Of a stretch of DNA of 64,000 bases, positions 56,060 to 64,000 are shown piece after piece. The translations under genes and the position numbers were made by a program. The notes under the pieces were generated by a model that worked only from the letters and a program-made list of their open reading frames with translations, did no database searches and was not told the origin of the DNA. Each line of letters begins with the position of its first letter. The stretch's first letter is position 1. The stretch comes from Phaeobacter gallaeciensis DSM 26640 (lineage in GTDB: Bacteria > Pseudomonadota > Alphaproteobacteria > Rhodobacterales > Rhodobacteraceae), in assembly GCF_000511385.1 (NCBI RefSeq), contig NC_023137.1:1681001-1745000 (forward strand), in the 5' to 3' direction.

Positions 56060-57691
56060 ATGACCAAAGAACGTCTCTACCTCTATGATACCACCCTGCG
56101 CGACGGGCAGCAGACCCAGGGCGTGCAGTTCTCGACCACTGAGAAGGTACAGATTGCCACGGCGCTGGACGGGCTTGGGGTGGACTATATCGAAGGGGGC
56201 TGGCCCGGCGCCAATCCGACTGACAGCGGGTTCTTTGATGCAGCCCCGCAGACGCGCGCGACCATGACCGCCTTTGGCATGACCAAACGGGCCGGGCGGT
56301 CCGCTGAAAACGACGATGTTCTGGCGGCGGTGTTGAATGCGGGCACGGGTGCGGTCTGTCTGGTGGGCAAAAGCCATGACTACCACGTCACCCATGCGCT
56401 GGGGATCACGCTTGAGGAGAACCTCGACAATATCCGCGCCTCCATCGCGCATCTTGTGGCGCAGGGGCGCGAGGCGCTGTTTGACGCTGAGCATTTCTTT
56501 GATGGTTACAAGGACAACCCGGACTACGCGCTGGCGGCGTGCCGCGCCGCGCTTGAGGCTGGCGCGCGTTGGGTGGTGCTCTGCGATACCAATGGTGGCA
56601 CCTTGCCGGGGGACGTGGGGCGGATCGTCGCGGAGGTGGTCGCGGCGGGGCTGCCGGGGGACCACCTAGGCATTCACACCCATAATGACACCGAGAACGC
56701 GGTGGCCTGTTCGTTGGCGGCGGTCGATGCAGGCGCCCGTCAGATCCAGGGCACGCTGAACGGTCTGGGGGAGCGCTGTGGCAACGCCAATCTGACCACG
56801 CTGATCCCGACGTTGCTGCTGAAAGAACCCTATGCGGACCAGTTTGACATCGGTATCAGTCGAGGGGGGTTGAGCACGCTGACAGCCCTCAGCCGAATGT
56901 TGGATGAGATCCTGAACCGGGTGCCGACGAAACAGGCCGCTTATGTTGGGGCCTCCGCCTTTGCCCATAAGGCCGGGTTGCATGCCAGCGCGATCCTGAA
57001 GGATCCCAGCACCTATGAGCATATCGATCCGGCGCTGGTCGGCAATACGCGCATCATCCCAATGTCCAATCAGGCGGGGCAGTCCAATCTGCGCCGTCGC
57101 CTGTCTGAGGCTGGTCTGCGGGTTGAGAATGGCGATCCGGCGCTGGCGCGGATTTTGGAGCGGATCAAGACCCGTGAGGCAGAGGGCTATTCCTATGACA
57201 CCGCGCAGGCGTCCTTTGAAATTCTGGCGCGTGAGGAGCTGGGACAGCTGCCGAGCTTCTTTGAGGTGAAGCGCTATAAGGTCACGGTAGAGCGGCGCAA
57301 GAACAAGTATGACCGGATGGTCTCCCTCTCTGAGGCGGTTGTGGTCGTTAAGGTCGATGGGCAGAAATTGCTGTCGGTGAGTGAATCGCTGGACGAGACC
57401 GGTAGCGACCGGGGGCCGGTGAATGCGTTGGCCAAGGCGCTGACAAAGGATCTGGGCCAATACTCCAAAGCGCTGGATGATATGCGGCTGGTCGATTTCA
57501 AAGTGCGCATCACCCAAGGCGGCACCGAGGCTGTGACCCGCGTCATTATCGACAGCGAAGATGGCAAGGGCCGACGCTGGTCCACCGTGGGCGTCAGCGC
57601 AAACATAATAGACGCGTCGTTTGAAGCGTTGCTGGATGCAATCCGCTGGAAATTGCTGCGCGATACGGATGCGGCGGGTGGTGCTGCCTGA
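56060..57691 (+). CDS. cimA: Citramalate synthase
   Basis: 543 residues. Condenses acetyl-CoA with pyruvate to give (R)-citramalate, the threonine-independent route to 2-oxobutyrate and isoleucine. The TIM-barrel core begins YDTTLRDGQQTQGVQFS and has GIHTHNDTENAVACSL (metal-binding His pair) and NGLGERCGNANL. A LeuA-type allosteric domain lies at about 395-535, the site of isoleucine feedback in characterised enzymes. The QTQG after LRDGQ separates it from 2-isopropylmalate and homocitrate synthases. Its stop overlaps the next gene (TGATG). It sits beside mdeB-type 2-oxobutyrate metabolism only by shared metabolite, not by operon. Confidence 0.9.
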   Translation: MTKERLYLYDTTLRDGQQTQGVQFSTTEKVQIATALDGLGVDYIEGGWPGANPTDSGFFDAAPQTRATMTAFGMTKRAGRSAENDDVLAAVLNAGTGAVCLVGKSHDYHVTHALGITLEENLDNIRASIAHLVAQGREALFDAEHFFDGYKDNPDYALAACRAALEAGARWVVLCDTNGGTLPGDVGRIVAEVVAAGLPGDHLGIHTHNDTENAVACSLAAVDAGARQIQGTLNGLGERCGNANLTTLIPTLLLKEPYADQFDIGISRGGLSTLTALSRMLDEILNRVPTKQAAYVGASAFAHKAGLHASAILKDPSTYEHIDPALVGNTRIIPMSNQAGQSNLRRRLSEAGLRVENGDPALARILERIKTREAEGYSYDTAQASFEILAREELGQLPSFFEVKRYKVTVERRKNKYDRMVSLSEAVVVVKVDGQKLLSVSESLDETGSDRGPVNALAKALTKDLGQYSKALDDMRLVDFKVRITQGGTEAVTRVIIDSEDGKGRRWSTVGVSANIIDASFEALLDAIRWKLLRDTDAAGGAA

Positions 57692-58470
57692 TGATCCCGT
57701 TTGATGATGATCTGACGGCCTGCGCCGATCTGGTGCGGAAAGGCGATCCCGATCGTTTTGCCACGGTGATGGCGGCGCCGGTCGAGGTACGTGCGCCGCT
57801 GTTTGCGATCTACGCGTTTAATCTGGAATTGGCGCGCGCGCCCTGGGCCTCATCCGAGGCGATGATTGCGGAAATGCGCGTCCAGTGGTGGCGTGATGTC
57901 GGGGAGGAAATCGCCTCTGGTGGCCCGGTGCGCCGACATTTTGTGGCAACACCGCTGGCCAAAGTCCTGACGCCAGAGCTGGCGGGGCATATTGATTCCA
58001 TGGCAGAGGCGCGCCGCTGGGATATCTACCGTGATCCCTTCGAAGATGAGGCGGCGCTGGCCGATCACATCGACAAGACCACCGGCTCGCTCATGTGGAT
58101 GGCGGCCGCAACGCTGGGCGCATCGGATGAGGCGCTGGTGCGCCGGTTCGCCTATGGGGTCGGGATTGCCAATTGGCTGCGCGCGATCCCGAAACTGGTC
58201 GCGGAAAAGCGCATTCCCCTGCTGGACGGCACGCCGTCAGGCATAAGTGCGCTGGCAAAAACCGGATTGGAGGCGCTGAAGGAGGCGCGCGGACAACGCG
58301 CCAAGCTCAGCAAATCCGCACTGCCGGCGTTGCTTCCTGGCTGGCAGGCCGCTGCGATCCTGCGGCAGGCCGTGGCAGAACCGCAGCGCGTGGCCGAGGG
58401 CACATTGGGCACCAGCGAGTTTCGCCGCCGCGCCGGCCTGATCTACCGGGTGGCAACCGGACGCTGGTAG
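57691..58470 (+). CDS. Squalene/phytoene synthase-family protein without catalytic Asp motifs
   Basis: 259 residues. It has the helical trans-prenyl-synthase-like fold: FAIYAFNLELARAPWASSE, EMRVQWWRDVGEEI and FAYGVGIANWLRAIPKLV. The two Asp-rich motifs that bind Mg-diphosphate in squalene and phytoene synthases (DxxxD after the AF segment, and again after the ANWLR segment) are missing. This resembles the NDUFAF6-like branch, which in mitochondria helps assemble complex I and has no known prenyl-transfer activity. It overlaps cimA by one base (TGATG), so it is co-translated. Carotenoid synthesis is therefore not supported. Confidence 0.82.
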   Translation: MIPFDDDLTACADLVRKGDPDRFATVMAAPVEVRAPLFAIYAFNLELARAPWASSEAMIAEMRVQWWRDVGEEIASGGPVRRHFVATPLAKVLTPELAGHIDSMAEARRWDIYRDPFEDEAALADHIDKTTGSLMWMAAATLGASDEALVRRFAYGVGIANWLRAIPKLVAEKRIPLLDGTPSGISALAKTGLEALKEARGQRAKLSKSALPALLPGWQAAAILRQAVAEPQRVAEGTLGTSEFRRRAGLIYRVATGRW

Positions 58471-58490
58471 TGGATCCACATGTCGAATTG

Positions 58491-58527
58491 AAAAGACGCC
58501 TGCGGTTTTCCGTCAGACGTCTTTTTT
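58491..58527. terminator. Terminator between convergent genes
   Basis: AAAAGACG (58491-58498) pairs with CGTCTTTT (58518-58525), with an inner CTG/CAG and GG/CC stem, followed by further T on the plus strand; the minus strand also ends in TTTT. It serves the cimA operon and probably the convergent MFS gene. Confidence 0.88.
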
Positions 58528-58558
58528 GTTGATGAGCCACCGCAAACCGAAGGGCGGC

Positions 58559-59785
58559 TCAGGCCTTGCGCAGCGCCCGCGGCTTCAGCATCAGCCACAG
58601 CAAAGCTCCGCCTGCCAGCACGAGGAAGGGGGCCATCGCCATATTGACGGCGGTCCAGCCTTCGACGGCACTGCCACCGGAACAGTTCATCAGACCACCA
58701 GATGCCAGCGAGGCAAAGGTCACGCCGCCAAATACCAAGAGGTCGTTCAACCCCTGCATCCGGCCGCGCTCATAGCTCTCATGTGCGCCGGCCAACATGG
58801 TTGTCGCCCCGATAAAGCCAAAGTTCCAACCAATGCCCAGCAGAACCAGCGCGACAAAGAAGTTTTCCAGATCAACGCCTTGCAGGGCGACAGCTCCAGC
58901 TGCGGCAAGAATCACAAGGCCGGCACCGACAATCTTTTCCACGCCGAACCGCGCGATCAGATGCCCGGTAAAGAAAGACGGCACATACATCGCCAGAACA
59001 TGCGCGGTCACCACATCGGCGGCGCTGCCTTCGCTAAAGCCACAGCCAACAACAGCCAGCGGGGTGGAGGTCATTACGAGGTTCATCAGCGCGTAGGACA
59101 CCATGGCGCAGATTACGGCGACAGCGATGGTGGGTGTGCGCAGCAGCTCCAGACGGCTGCGCCCCTTGGGTGCGTCCTCGCTCGGAACCGGGGGTTTGGG
59201 GATCTTGAGAAACAGAAACAGGATTGCACCCAACACGTTCACTGCAACCACGGCCATATAGGTGCCGAGGAAGGGGATCACGAAGGCTTGGCTGGTCGCC
59301 TTGACGATCTGTGGCCCGATAATGGCTGAAAGCAGCCCGCCCGCCATCACATAGGAAATTGCCTTGGGCCGAAACGCATCGGACGCGGTGTCGGTGGCAG
59401 CAAAGCGGTAAAAGCCCTGTGCGCTCATATAGATACCGGTGAGGAAGCTGCCCAGCAGGAAGATGGGGAAAGAACCGAGGTACAGCCCATAGGCCCCAAT
59501 GACACCGCCAAGAGTGCCGCCAGCGGCGCCCACGAAGAAGCCCGCTTTGCGCCCGTACCGCTGCATGATCGCAGAGATCGGCGTGGCCGCCAGCATGGAA
59601 CCCGCGACGATCAGCGAGATCGGCAGCGTCGCAAAACAAGCATTGCTGGCAAGCGATTGACCTGCGAGACCACCAATGGTGAAGATCATCGGCATCTGCG
59701 CACCCAGAAAGGCCTGCGCAAGCACGAGAATGACAACATTGCGTTTGGCGATGCGGTCGTCGGGGAGGGGGAGGCTGTCAGTCAT
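58559..59785 (-). CDS. MFS transporter
   Basis: 408-residue inner-membrane protein with about twelve hydrophobic segments. The loop 2-3 region reads AIMQRYGRKAGFFVG, a loose MFS motif A. A central cytoplasmic loop (PKPPVPSEDAPKGRSRLELL) separates the two six-helix halves. It starts MTDSLPLPDDRIAKRNVV. It converges on the cimA operon and is divergent from the AlkA-type gene with 92 bases between. Substrate unknown. Confidence 0.87.
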   Translation of the reverse strand: MTDSLPLPDDRIAKRNVVILVLAQAFLGAQMPMIFTIGGLAGQSLASNACFATLPISLIVAGSMLAATPISAIMQRYGRKAGFFVGAAGGTLGGVIGAYGLYLGSFPIFLLGSFLTGIYMSAQGFYRFAATDTASDAFRPKAISYVMAGGLLSAIIGPQIVKATSQAFVIPFLGTYMAVVAVNVLGAILFLFLKIPKPPVPSEDAPKGRSRLELLRTPTIAVAVICAMVSYALMNLVMTSTPLAVVGCGFSEGSAADVVTAHVLAMYVPSFFTGHLIARFGVEKIVGAGLVILAAAGAVALQGVDLENFFVALVLLGIGWNFGFIGATTMLAGAHESYERGRMQGLNDLLVFGGVTFASLASGGLMNCSGGSAVEGWTAVNMAMAPFLVLAGGALLWLMLKPRALRKA

Positions 59786-59877
59786 GACAGATGCGTAGCC
59801 CTGAATATCCGGCAGGGCAAGATTGATGCTGCATCAGTGCGCTATGCGCGCGAAAAAGACGCAAGGAGAGGCGATAC

Positions 59878-60546
59878 ATGACAGGATCGAAAAATCCGGA
59901 TGCGGTGGGTCCGGTCAAGGTCGGGCGGATCATCACCAGTGATGCCTGTGTGCGCGAAGGCGCCGCTTGGCTGGCCGATCAGGATCCACGGTTCGCCGCC
60001 GCAATCGACCTCTGCGGGCCGCTGCCCCTGCGCCGCAAACCGGAGGGATTTTCCGAACTGCTCAGCGCGATTGTTAGCCAGCAGGTCAGCGTGGCCTCAG
60101 CCAATGCGATCTGGGGACGGATGGTCGAGGCAGGGCTTGATACAGCACCACGAGTCGCTGCGGCGAGCGAGGAGGATCTGCGCGCCGTTGGTCTCAGCCG
60201 TCAGAAAATCCGCTACGCCCATGCTCTGGCGGCTGCGGGTATCGATTTTGATGCGCTGCGCCAACTCCCGGACGCCGAAGTGATTGCGATCCTGACGCAA
60301 GTTTCCGGCATCGGCACTTGGACGGCGGAAATCTATGCGATGTTCTCGCTCGGTCGTGCGGATGTCTTTGCCCATGGAGATCTAGCACTGCAAGAAGGCG
60401 CGCGGATCCTGCTGGATCTGCCGGAGCGGCCCAAACCCGCCGCGATGCGCCGCATCGCCGAGGACTGGTCGCCATGGCGGTCGGTTGCGGCGCGCGTGCT
60501 CTGGGCCTATTACCGGGTGGCAAAGGACAGGGAAGGGATCCGATGA
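59878..60546 (+). CDS. DNA-3-methyladenine glycosylase II (AlkA-type HhH-GPD)
   Basis: 222 residues. Removes alkylated purines from DNA as the first step of base-excision repair. The helix-hairpin-helix is VSGIGTWTAEIYAMFSLGR, and the catalytic Asp follows in VFAHGDLALQ. FSELLSAIVSQQVSVASANAI is the usual start of the core domain. It is shorter than E. coli AlkA (282) because the N-terminal TBP-like domain is absent, as is common in alphaproteobacteria. Its stop overlaps the esterase start (ATGA). No Ada-type regulator is near. Confidence 0.9.
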   Translation: MTGSKNPDAVGPVKVGRIITSDACVREGAAWLADQDPRFAAAIDLCGPLPLRRKPEGFSELLSAIVSQQVSVASANAIWGRMVEAGLDTAPRVAAASEEDLRAVGLSRQKIRYAHALAAAGIDFDALRQLPDAEVIAILTQVSGIGTWTAEIYAMFSLGRADVFAHGDLALQEGARILLDLPERPKPAAMRRIAEDWSPWRSVAARVLWAYYRVAKDREGIR

Positions 60547-61208
60547 CACGAGTTTTGAAAGCCGAGCGCAGGGCGCCTTTGTCGGGGCACACCCGCTCCG
60601 TGGTGGTGTTTCTGCATGGCTATGGGGCCAATGGTGCCGACCTTCTGGGGCTGGCTGACCCCTTGGCCGAACATCTGCCCGACACCTTGTTTGTGGCGCC
60701 GGATGCCCCGGAAAGCTGTGCTGGTGCGCCCTTTGGTTTCCAGTGGTTTCCGATCCCCTGGATCGACGGCTCCTCGGAAGAGGAATCGATGCGCGGCATG
60801 ATGGCCTCGATTGATGACCTCAACGCCTTTCTGGATGCGCTGATGGTGGATGAGGATGTGCTGCCTGAGCAGGTGGTCCTGTTTGGCTTCTCGCAAGGCA
60901 CAATGATGAGCCTGCATGTCGCCCCTCGCCGTGAGGATGCGGTGGCGGGAATCGTGGCCTTTTCCGGTCGTCTGCTGTCGCCGGAAACGCTGAAGGATGA
61001 GGTTATCTCAAAAATGCCAGTGCTGCTGGTGCACGGCGATGCTGACGATGTGGTGCCGCCGCAATCGCTGCCCGAGGCTGCCGAGGCACTGGGAGAGGCC
61101 GGGTTTCAGGACGTCTTTGCCCATATCATGAAGGGGACAGGCCACGGCATTGCCCCCGATGGGCTGAGCGTGGCGCTGGCCTTCATGCGCGACAAACTGG
61201 GCCTCTGA
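60543..61208 (+). CDS. Alpha/beta-hydrolase, carboxylesterase/phospholipase type
   Basis: 221-residue serine hydrolase of the acyl-protein thioesterase/carboxylesterase family. The oxyanion-side VFLHGYGANGADLLG, nucleophile elbow GFSQGTMM, Asp in LLVHGDADDVVPP and His in GTGHGIAPDG complete the triad. ATG 60543 overlaps the glycosylase stop as ATGA; a long upstream open frame lies in the overlapping gene and was rejected. Soluble, cytosolic; physiological ester unknown. The link to DNA repair is probably transcriptional only. Confidence 0.9.
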   Translation: MTRVLKAERRAPLSGHTRSVVVFLHGYGANGADLLGLADPLAEHLPDTLFVAPDAPESCAGAPFGFQWFPIPWIDGSSEEESMRGMMASIDDLNAFLDALMVDEDVLPEQVVLFGFSQGTMMSLHVAPRREDAVAGIVAFSGRLLSPETLKDEVISKMPVLLVHGDADDVVPPQSLPEAAEALGEAGFQDVFAHIMKGTGHGIAPDGLSVALAFMRDKLGL

Positions 61209-61248
61209 GCGCTAACAGCCGCAGATTAAACGTAAAGCAGCGTAAGGA

Positions 61249-61947
61249 TCAGCCTTTGCGCGGCTTTCTTGGTTTTCGCGGCTTTGCTCTCGCGTTCGGT
61301 TCCGGGCGACCGGGCGTTGACGCGGCAGCCCTGCGCCGGGCGATGGCCTGTCGGTTTGGCGCCGGTTTGGGTTTGGGCGGTCCGGGAATGTTCGGCACCT
61401 CCAGATCCTCCCAACTGCCGGGGGACAAGCCGTCAAGCGTCCAGATCCCAATCGCGGCCCGGATGAGGCGCAGGGTTGGGTGGCCGACAGCGGCTGTCAT
61501 CCGCCGCACCTGGCGGTTGCGGCCCTCGCGGATGGTCAGCATGATCCAGCTGTCAGGCACGGACTTGCGCACCCGGATTGGCGGGTTGCGTGCCCAGATC
61601 CCGTCGGGTTGCTCCATCAATGCCGCTTTCGCCGGGCGAGTCATCCCGTCCTTCAGCTCCACCCCGTCAGCCAGCGCCTGAATGGCCGCAGCATCCGGCG
61701 TGCCCTCAACCTGAACCCAATAGGTTTTCGGCATCTTATGCTGCGGATCGGAAATCCACGCCTGCAAGCGCCCGTGATCGGTCAGCAGCATCAGCCCCTC
61801 GCTGTCACGATCCAGCCGACCGGCAGGATAGACTCCGGGCAGATCAATCCAATCGCTCAGCGTTGCGCGCGGACTGCTTTCGCTGCCCCTGTCGGTAAAC
61901 TGAGGCAGCACGTCAAAGGGTTTGTTGAAGCGGATCAATCTGGTCAT
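61249..61947 (-). CDS. Pseudouridine synthase, RsuA/RluE family
   Basis: 232 residues. Isomerises a uridine in rRNA. The catalytic Asp is in GRLDRDSEGLMLLTDHG; MPKTYWVQVEG and REGRNRQVRRMTAAVGHP are family marks. It has no S4 domain at the N terminus, which begins directly TRLIRFNKPFDVLPQFT, as in RluE (23S rRNA, near position 2457 in E. coli). The last 40 residues are a basic, Pro/Arg/Lys-rich tail (to KPRKPRKPRKG), probably for RNA contact. It converges on the esterase gene with 40 bases between. Confidence 0.88.
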   Translation of the reverse strand: MTRLIRFNKPFDVLPQFTDRGSESSPRATLSDWIDLPGVYPAGRLDRDSEGLMLLTDHGRLQAWISDPQHKMPKTYWVQVEGTPDAAAIQALADGVELKDGMTRPAKAALMEQPDGIWARNPPIRVRKSVPDSWIMLTIREGRNRQVRRMTAAVGHPTLRLIRAAIGIWTLDGLSPGSWEDLEVPNIPGPPKPKPAPNRQAIARRRAAASTPGRPEPNARAKPRKPRKPRKG

Positions 61948-62128
61948 TCACTTGCAATAGGCAGCGCCTTCGCTGCTGGCAAGGGGACGCTGCCGCAAGC
62001 CAAAGCGGGGAGCCGCAATCAGGCTATCTGAGCTGAGGCGAAATCCGTCATAGAGCTGTCACAGAAACGTTCTAGCGATTGAGCTGTTGATGCAGCGATA
62101 CCCCGTCGTGATCGTTGATAATGGGGGC

Positions 62129-62156
62129 TTGTCAGTTGCTGGACACGATATATAGT
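62129..62156 (+). promoter_or_regulatory. Strong sigma-70-type promoter for the candidate ncRNA
   Basis: TTGTCA (62129-62134) and TATAGT (62151-62156) are 16 bases apart, five of six matches in each box. Predicted start near 62163. It does not precede any long open frame closely. Confidence 0.6.
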
Positions 62157-62162
62157 TAAATC

Positions 62163-62458
62163 AAAGCAGGGGCGGGTTCCCCGCTCTGATGTCGAAACGC
62201 AGGCAGACAGGGCGGTTGAGCCGTTGCAGGACATGCAGAACCATCAGCAACAGATTCCCGCAGATAATGGGTATCGCCATGCAGCGGTTGCCCATGGTCA
62301 GCTTGTGATCAGCGGCAGCAAGGGAATGCGCCCGCTGATTGGTCTGCGAATACCTGTCTGGCCGCATCGAAGCCCTCTGTCGGTTCGCCCGCAGACTGCT
62401 GATATTCATATGACTGATCTAAAGACAAGCGCGTGCACTCCACGCGCTTTTGTTTTGT
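62163..62458 (+). ncRNA. Candidate non-coding RNA of about 295 bases
   Basis: Bounded by the promoter at 62129-62156 and the terminator at 62427-62458. No open frame of more than 40 codons with a ribosome site lies within it. The conserved cores of RNase P, tmRNA, 6S and SRP RNA were looked for by eye and not found. A 39-codon Arg/Cys-rich frame at 62189 is the main coding alternative. Alternatively it is a long leader of the HNH gene with an attenuator. Confidence 0.4.
62427..62458 (+). terminator. Rho-independent terminator
   Basis: AAGCGCGTG (62427-62435) and CACGCGCTT (62441-62449) pair perfectly over nine bases around CACTC, followed by TTGTTTTGT. It lies 100 bases before the HNH gene and downstream of no plus-strand gene, so it must end an unannotated transcript or act as attenuator. 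Confidence 0.88.
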
Positions 62459-62558
62459 CTGAAACCACTGCTGTGTCGGCCTGTGCGCGGGGGCAGGGTG
62501 GTGGTCAGTGGCCGGGACCTTGGCGCAGGTCCGGGCCATTGAAACGAGGAGGTACAGT

Positions 62559-63125
62559 ATGACCGTCGCCGTTGGTAATCTCAGAACTTTGATTCTGAAC
62601 GCAGATATGCAGCCGCTCAGCTGGGCGCCGCTGTCTGTCTGCAATTGGCAGGATGCGTTTGTTGCCGTCCATCAGGAACGGGTCATACAGGTGAAGACCT
62701 ATGACGATGTCGCGGTGCATTCGGCCTCGGACACCTTCGAAGTGCCTGCTGTTGTTGCGCTCAAACGCTATCGCAAGCGCAAGAAGGTGGCCTTCACCCG
62801 GTACAATGTGTTTCTGCGTGATGAGTTTTGCTGCCAGTATTGCGGCAAGCGGTTTGCCGCCAAGGATCTGACATTTGACCATGTGATCCCGCGCAGTAAG
62901 GGGGGGGCTTCCTCATGGACGAATATCGTTGCTTGTTGCAGCGCTGACAATCTGCGCAAGGGGAACCTGACGCCGCAGCAGGTTGGGCTGAAACTGCGCC
63001 GCAAACCCTTTGCCCCCGGCCCACATGAGCTGGATGCCATCGCCCGCCGGTTGCCGCGACCAAAACCTGAGCTGCATCAAACCTGGATGGATTTTCTCTA
63101 CTGGGACAGTGAGCTGGATAGCTAA
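62559..63125 (+). CDS. HNH endonuclease-domain protein
   Basis: 188 residues. The HNH/zinc region is near residues 85-135: FCCQYCGKRF and DLTFDHVIPRSKGGASSWTNIVACC, with two CxxC-type pairs and the D-H-V catalytic core. The N-terminal half (LRTLILNADMQPLSWAPLSVC) is typical of a conserved HNH family found as a single chromosomal gene in most Rhodobacterales, distinct from phage or restriction enzymes. GAGGAGG is seven bases before ATG 62559. Role unknown; a housekeeping DNA or RNA function is likelier than defence given its setting. Confidence 0.85.
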   Translation: MTVAVGNLRTLILNADMQPLSWAPLSVCNWQDAFVAVHQERVIQVKTYDDVAVHSASDTFEVPAVVALKRYRKRKKVAFTRYNVFLRDEFCCQYCGKRFAAKDLTFDHVIPRSKGGASSWTNIVACCSADNLRKGNLTPQQVGLKLRRKPFAPGPHELDAIARRLPRPKPELHQTWMDFLYWDSELDS

Positions 63126-63149
63126 GTTACACCACAATGAGACCATAAA

Positions 63150-63183
63150 AGCGGCCCCAAACAGCTGTACTGTCGGGGCCGCT
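63150..63183. terminator. Hairpin between convergent HNH and ornithine cyclodeaminase genes
   Basis: AGCGGCCCC (63150-63158) and GGGGCCGCT (63175-63183) pair perfectly, with inner ACAG/CTGT. No T tract on either side; a plausible bidirectional, possibly Rho-assisted, end. Confidence 0.6.
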
Positions 63184-63219
63184 CGCGAGGGACATCATCG
63201 CTGTGAAGGGAGGCTGCTG

Positions 63220-64000
63220 TTAGCCTTTGGCGCGCTGTACCATACCGAAGAGGTCACGCGGATCATCCGGGTCGGCGAGCATGTCCAGTTCGAGGAAGAA
63301 ATCCGTATCCTTGATGCGGTCGCGGATGTAGCGCAGGGCCGAGAAATCCTCGATCGCGAAACCGACGCTGTCGAACAGGGTGATCTGCTTGTCATCCCGG
63401 CGACCGGGTTTCTGGCCCAGGATCACCTGCCACAGTTCGGTAACCTCAAAGTCCTCCGGCATCTGTTGGATTTCACCTTCAACGCGGGTCTGAGGCGGGA
63501 ATTCTACAAATACGTCAGAGCGGGACAGGATGCCCGGTACCAGTTCCGTCTTACCAGGGCAGTCGCCGCCGATGGCGTTGATATGAACGCCGCTGCCGAC
63601 CATATTGTCCGTCAGGATCGTGGCATATTGCTTGTCTGCGGTGCAGGTGGTCAGGATCTGCGCGCCCTCAATCGCCTCTTCCGGGGTCTTGCAGGCCACA
63701 ACCTCCAGTCCGCTGTTTTTCAGGTTTGCCGCGCATTTCGCGGTAGCAGCCGGATCAACATCATAAAGACGAACGGATTTCAGCCCGCAGATCGCCTGCA
63801 TGGCGAGCGACTGAAACTCCGACTGCGCACCATTGCCGATCATGGCCATGGTCGTCGCGCCTTTGGGCGCGAGGTGTTTTGCCACCATGGCCGACGTCGC
63901 AGCCGTGCGCAGCGCGGTCAGAATGGTCATCTCCGTCAACAGCACGGGATAGCCGGTGTAGACATCCGCGAGCAGGCCAAAGGCGGTGACAGTTTGCAGC
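63220..64000 (-). CDS. Ornithine cyclodeaminase, C-terminal part (cut by window edge)
   Basis: About 260 residues are visible; the start lies beyond base 64000 (whole proteins are about 350). The family turns L-ornithine into L-proline and ammonia using bound NAD. Seen are the Rossmann motif IGNGAQSEFQSLAM with RLYDVDPAATAKC, TTCTADKQYATIL, and GVHINAIGGDCPGKTEL. The sequence fits the ocd branch better than alanine or ketimine-reductase relatives, though these cannot be fully excluded. Whether arginase lies upstream, as in many roseobacters, is outside the window. Confidence 0.88.
   Translation of the reverse strand, partial: LQTVTAFGLLADVYTGYPVLLTEMTILTALRTAATSAMVAKHLAPKGATTMAMIGNGAQSEFQSLAMQAICGLKSVRLYDVDPAATAKCAANLKNSGLEVVACKTPEEAIEGAQILTTCTADKQYATILTDNMVGSGVHINAIGGDCPGKTELVPGILSRSDVFVEFPPQTRVEGEIQQMPEDFEVTELWQVILGQKPGRRDDKQITLFDSVGFAIEDFSALRYIRDRIKDTDFFLELDMLADPDDPRDLFGMVQRAKG

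Larger units (their letters stand above)
61948..62558. other. Gene-free region holding a candidate ncRNA
   Basis: 611 bases. The first part must carry the pseudouridine synthase promoter. A strong promoter (62129-62156) and a terminator (62427-62458) define a transcription unit described separately. The short open frames inside, including one of 39 codons at 62189-62308 (starts MSKRRQTGRLSRC), lack ribosome sites. The HNH gene's ribosome site is at the end. Confidence 0.5.

Noticed and set aside
57691..58470. Carotenoid or hopanoid biosynthesis gene
   Set aside because: The family fold is there but both Asp-rich catalytic motifs are missing and no isoprenoid genes are adjacent.
62559..63125. 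HNH protein as part of a restriction or phage-defence system
   Set aside because: It stands alone among housekeeping genes and resembles the chromosomal HNH family common to Rhodobacterales; no methylase or phage gene is nearby.

Overview
The window is about 60% GC and reads as chromosome of a marine alphaproteobacterium of the Roseobacter group (Rhodobacterales; gene content resembles Phaeobacter, Ruegeria or Leisingera). The signs are the trpE / yibQ / trpGD arrangement known from Rhodobacter, a B12-dependent class II ribonucleotide reductase, a double cold-shock-domain protein followed by a DUF192 protein and tRNA-Pro, a methionine gamma-lyase locus, an MttB-family methyltransferase, and CtrA-like and NrdR-like sites. 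The genus is inferred from protein resemblance by eye; no database search was run.

Layout. 0-6.5 kb: tryptophan genes trpD (cut by the window edge), trpG and trpE, with a divergent polysaccharide deacetylase (yibQ) between them and a PpiD-like foldase upstream of trpE. 6.6-12.2 kb: housekeeping genes (aminotransferase, gpt, LysE-type exporter, fabI, pdxH, cold-shock protein, DUF192) and tRNA-Pro. 12.3-13.06 kb: a gene-free stretch with CtrA-like and NrdR-like sites ahead of nrdJ, which is followed by a structured 3' region and a terminator. 16.9-21.2 kb: an MFS transporter and a large protein fusing an ammonium-transporter domain to GGDEF and EAL domains. 21.5-28.9 kb: one regulon made of a FadR-type regulator with a tandem operator, a Cys/Met-type PLP enzyme, a sugar-type ABC importer and an AGE-family epimerase/isomerase, then tRNA-Asn. 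29.5-35.9 kb: the least ordinary region, with an unrecognised 1002-residue HExxH protein convergent with a PAP2/haloperoxidase-like protein carrying a Gly-Leu repeat, then a cyclase-TPR protein lacking a key catalytic Asn. 36.0-40.3 kb: the mdeR-mdeA-mdeB locus for methionine breakdown to methanethiol, ammonia and 2-oxobutyrate. 40.4-44.6 kb: a CheB-CheR-PAS hybrid and an unknown protein. 45.2-49.8 kb: a complete Liv-type (HAAT) ABC importer. 49.9-64 kb: glycosyltransferase, MttB homologue, two small outer-membrane barrels, cysS, cimA, a squalene/phytoene-synthase-like protein without its Asp motifs, an MFS transporter, an AlkA-type glycosylase with an esterase, a pseudouridine synthase, a candidate ncRNA, an HNH protein and a partial ornithine cyclodeaminase.

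The working theme is a generalist marine heterotroph: several ABC importers, amino acid and sulfur-compound turnover, and layered signalling (Amt-c-di-GMP, CheB/CheR hybrid, cyclase-like protein). No insertion sequence, prophage or CRISPR array was seen. The best candidates for something undescribed are the Amt-GGDEF-EAL receptor, the HExxH / Gly-Leu PAP2 pair, and two candidate RNAs (16.74-16.89 kb and 62.16-62.46 kb).
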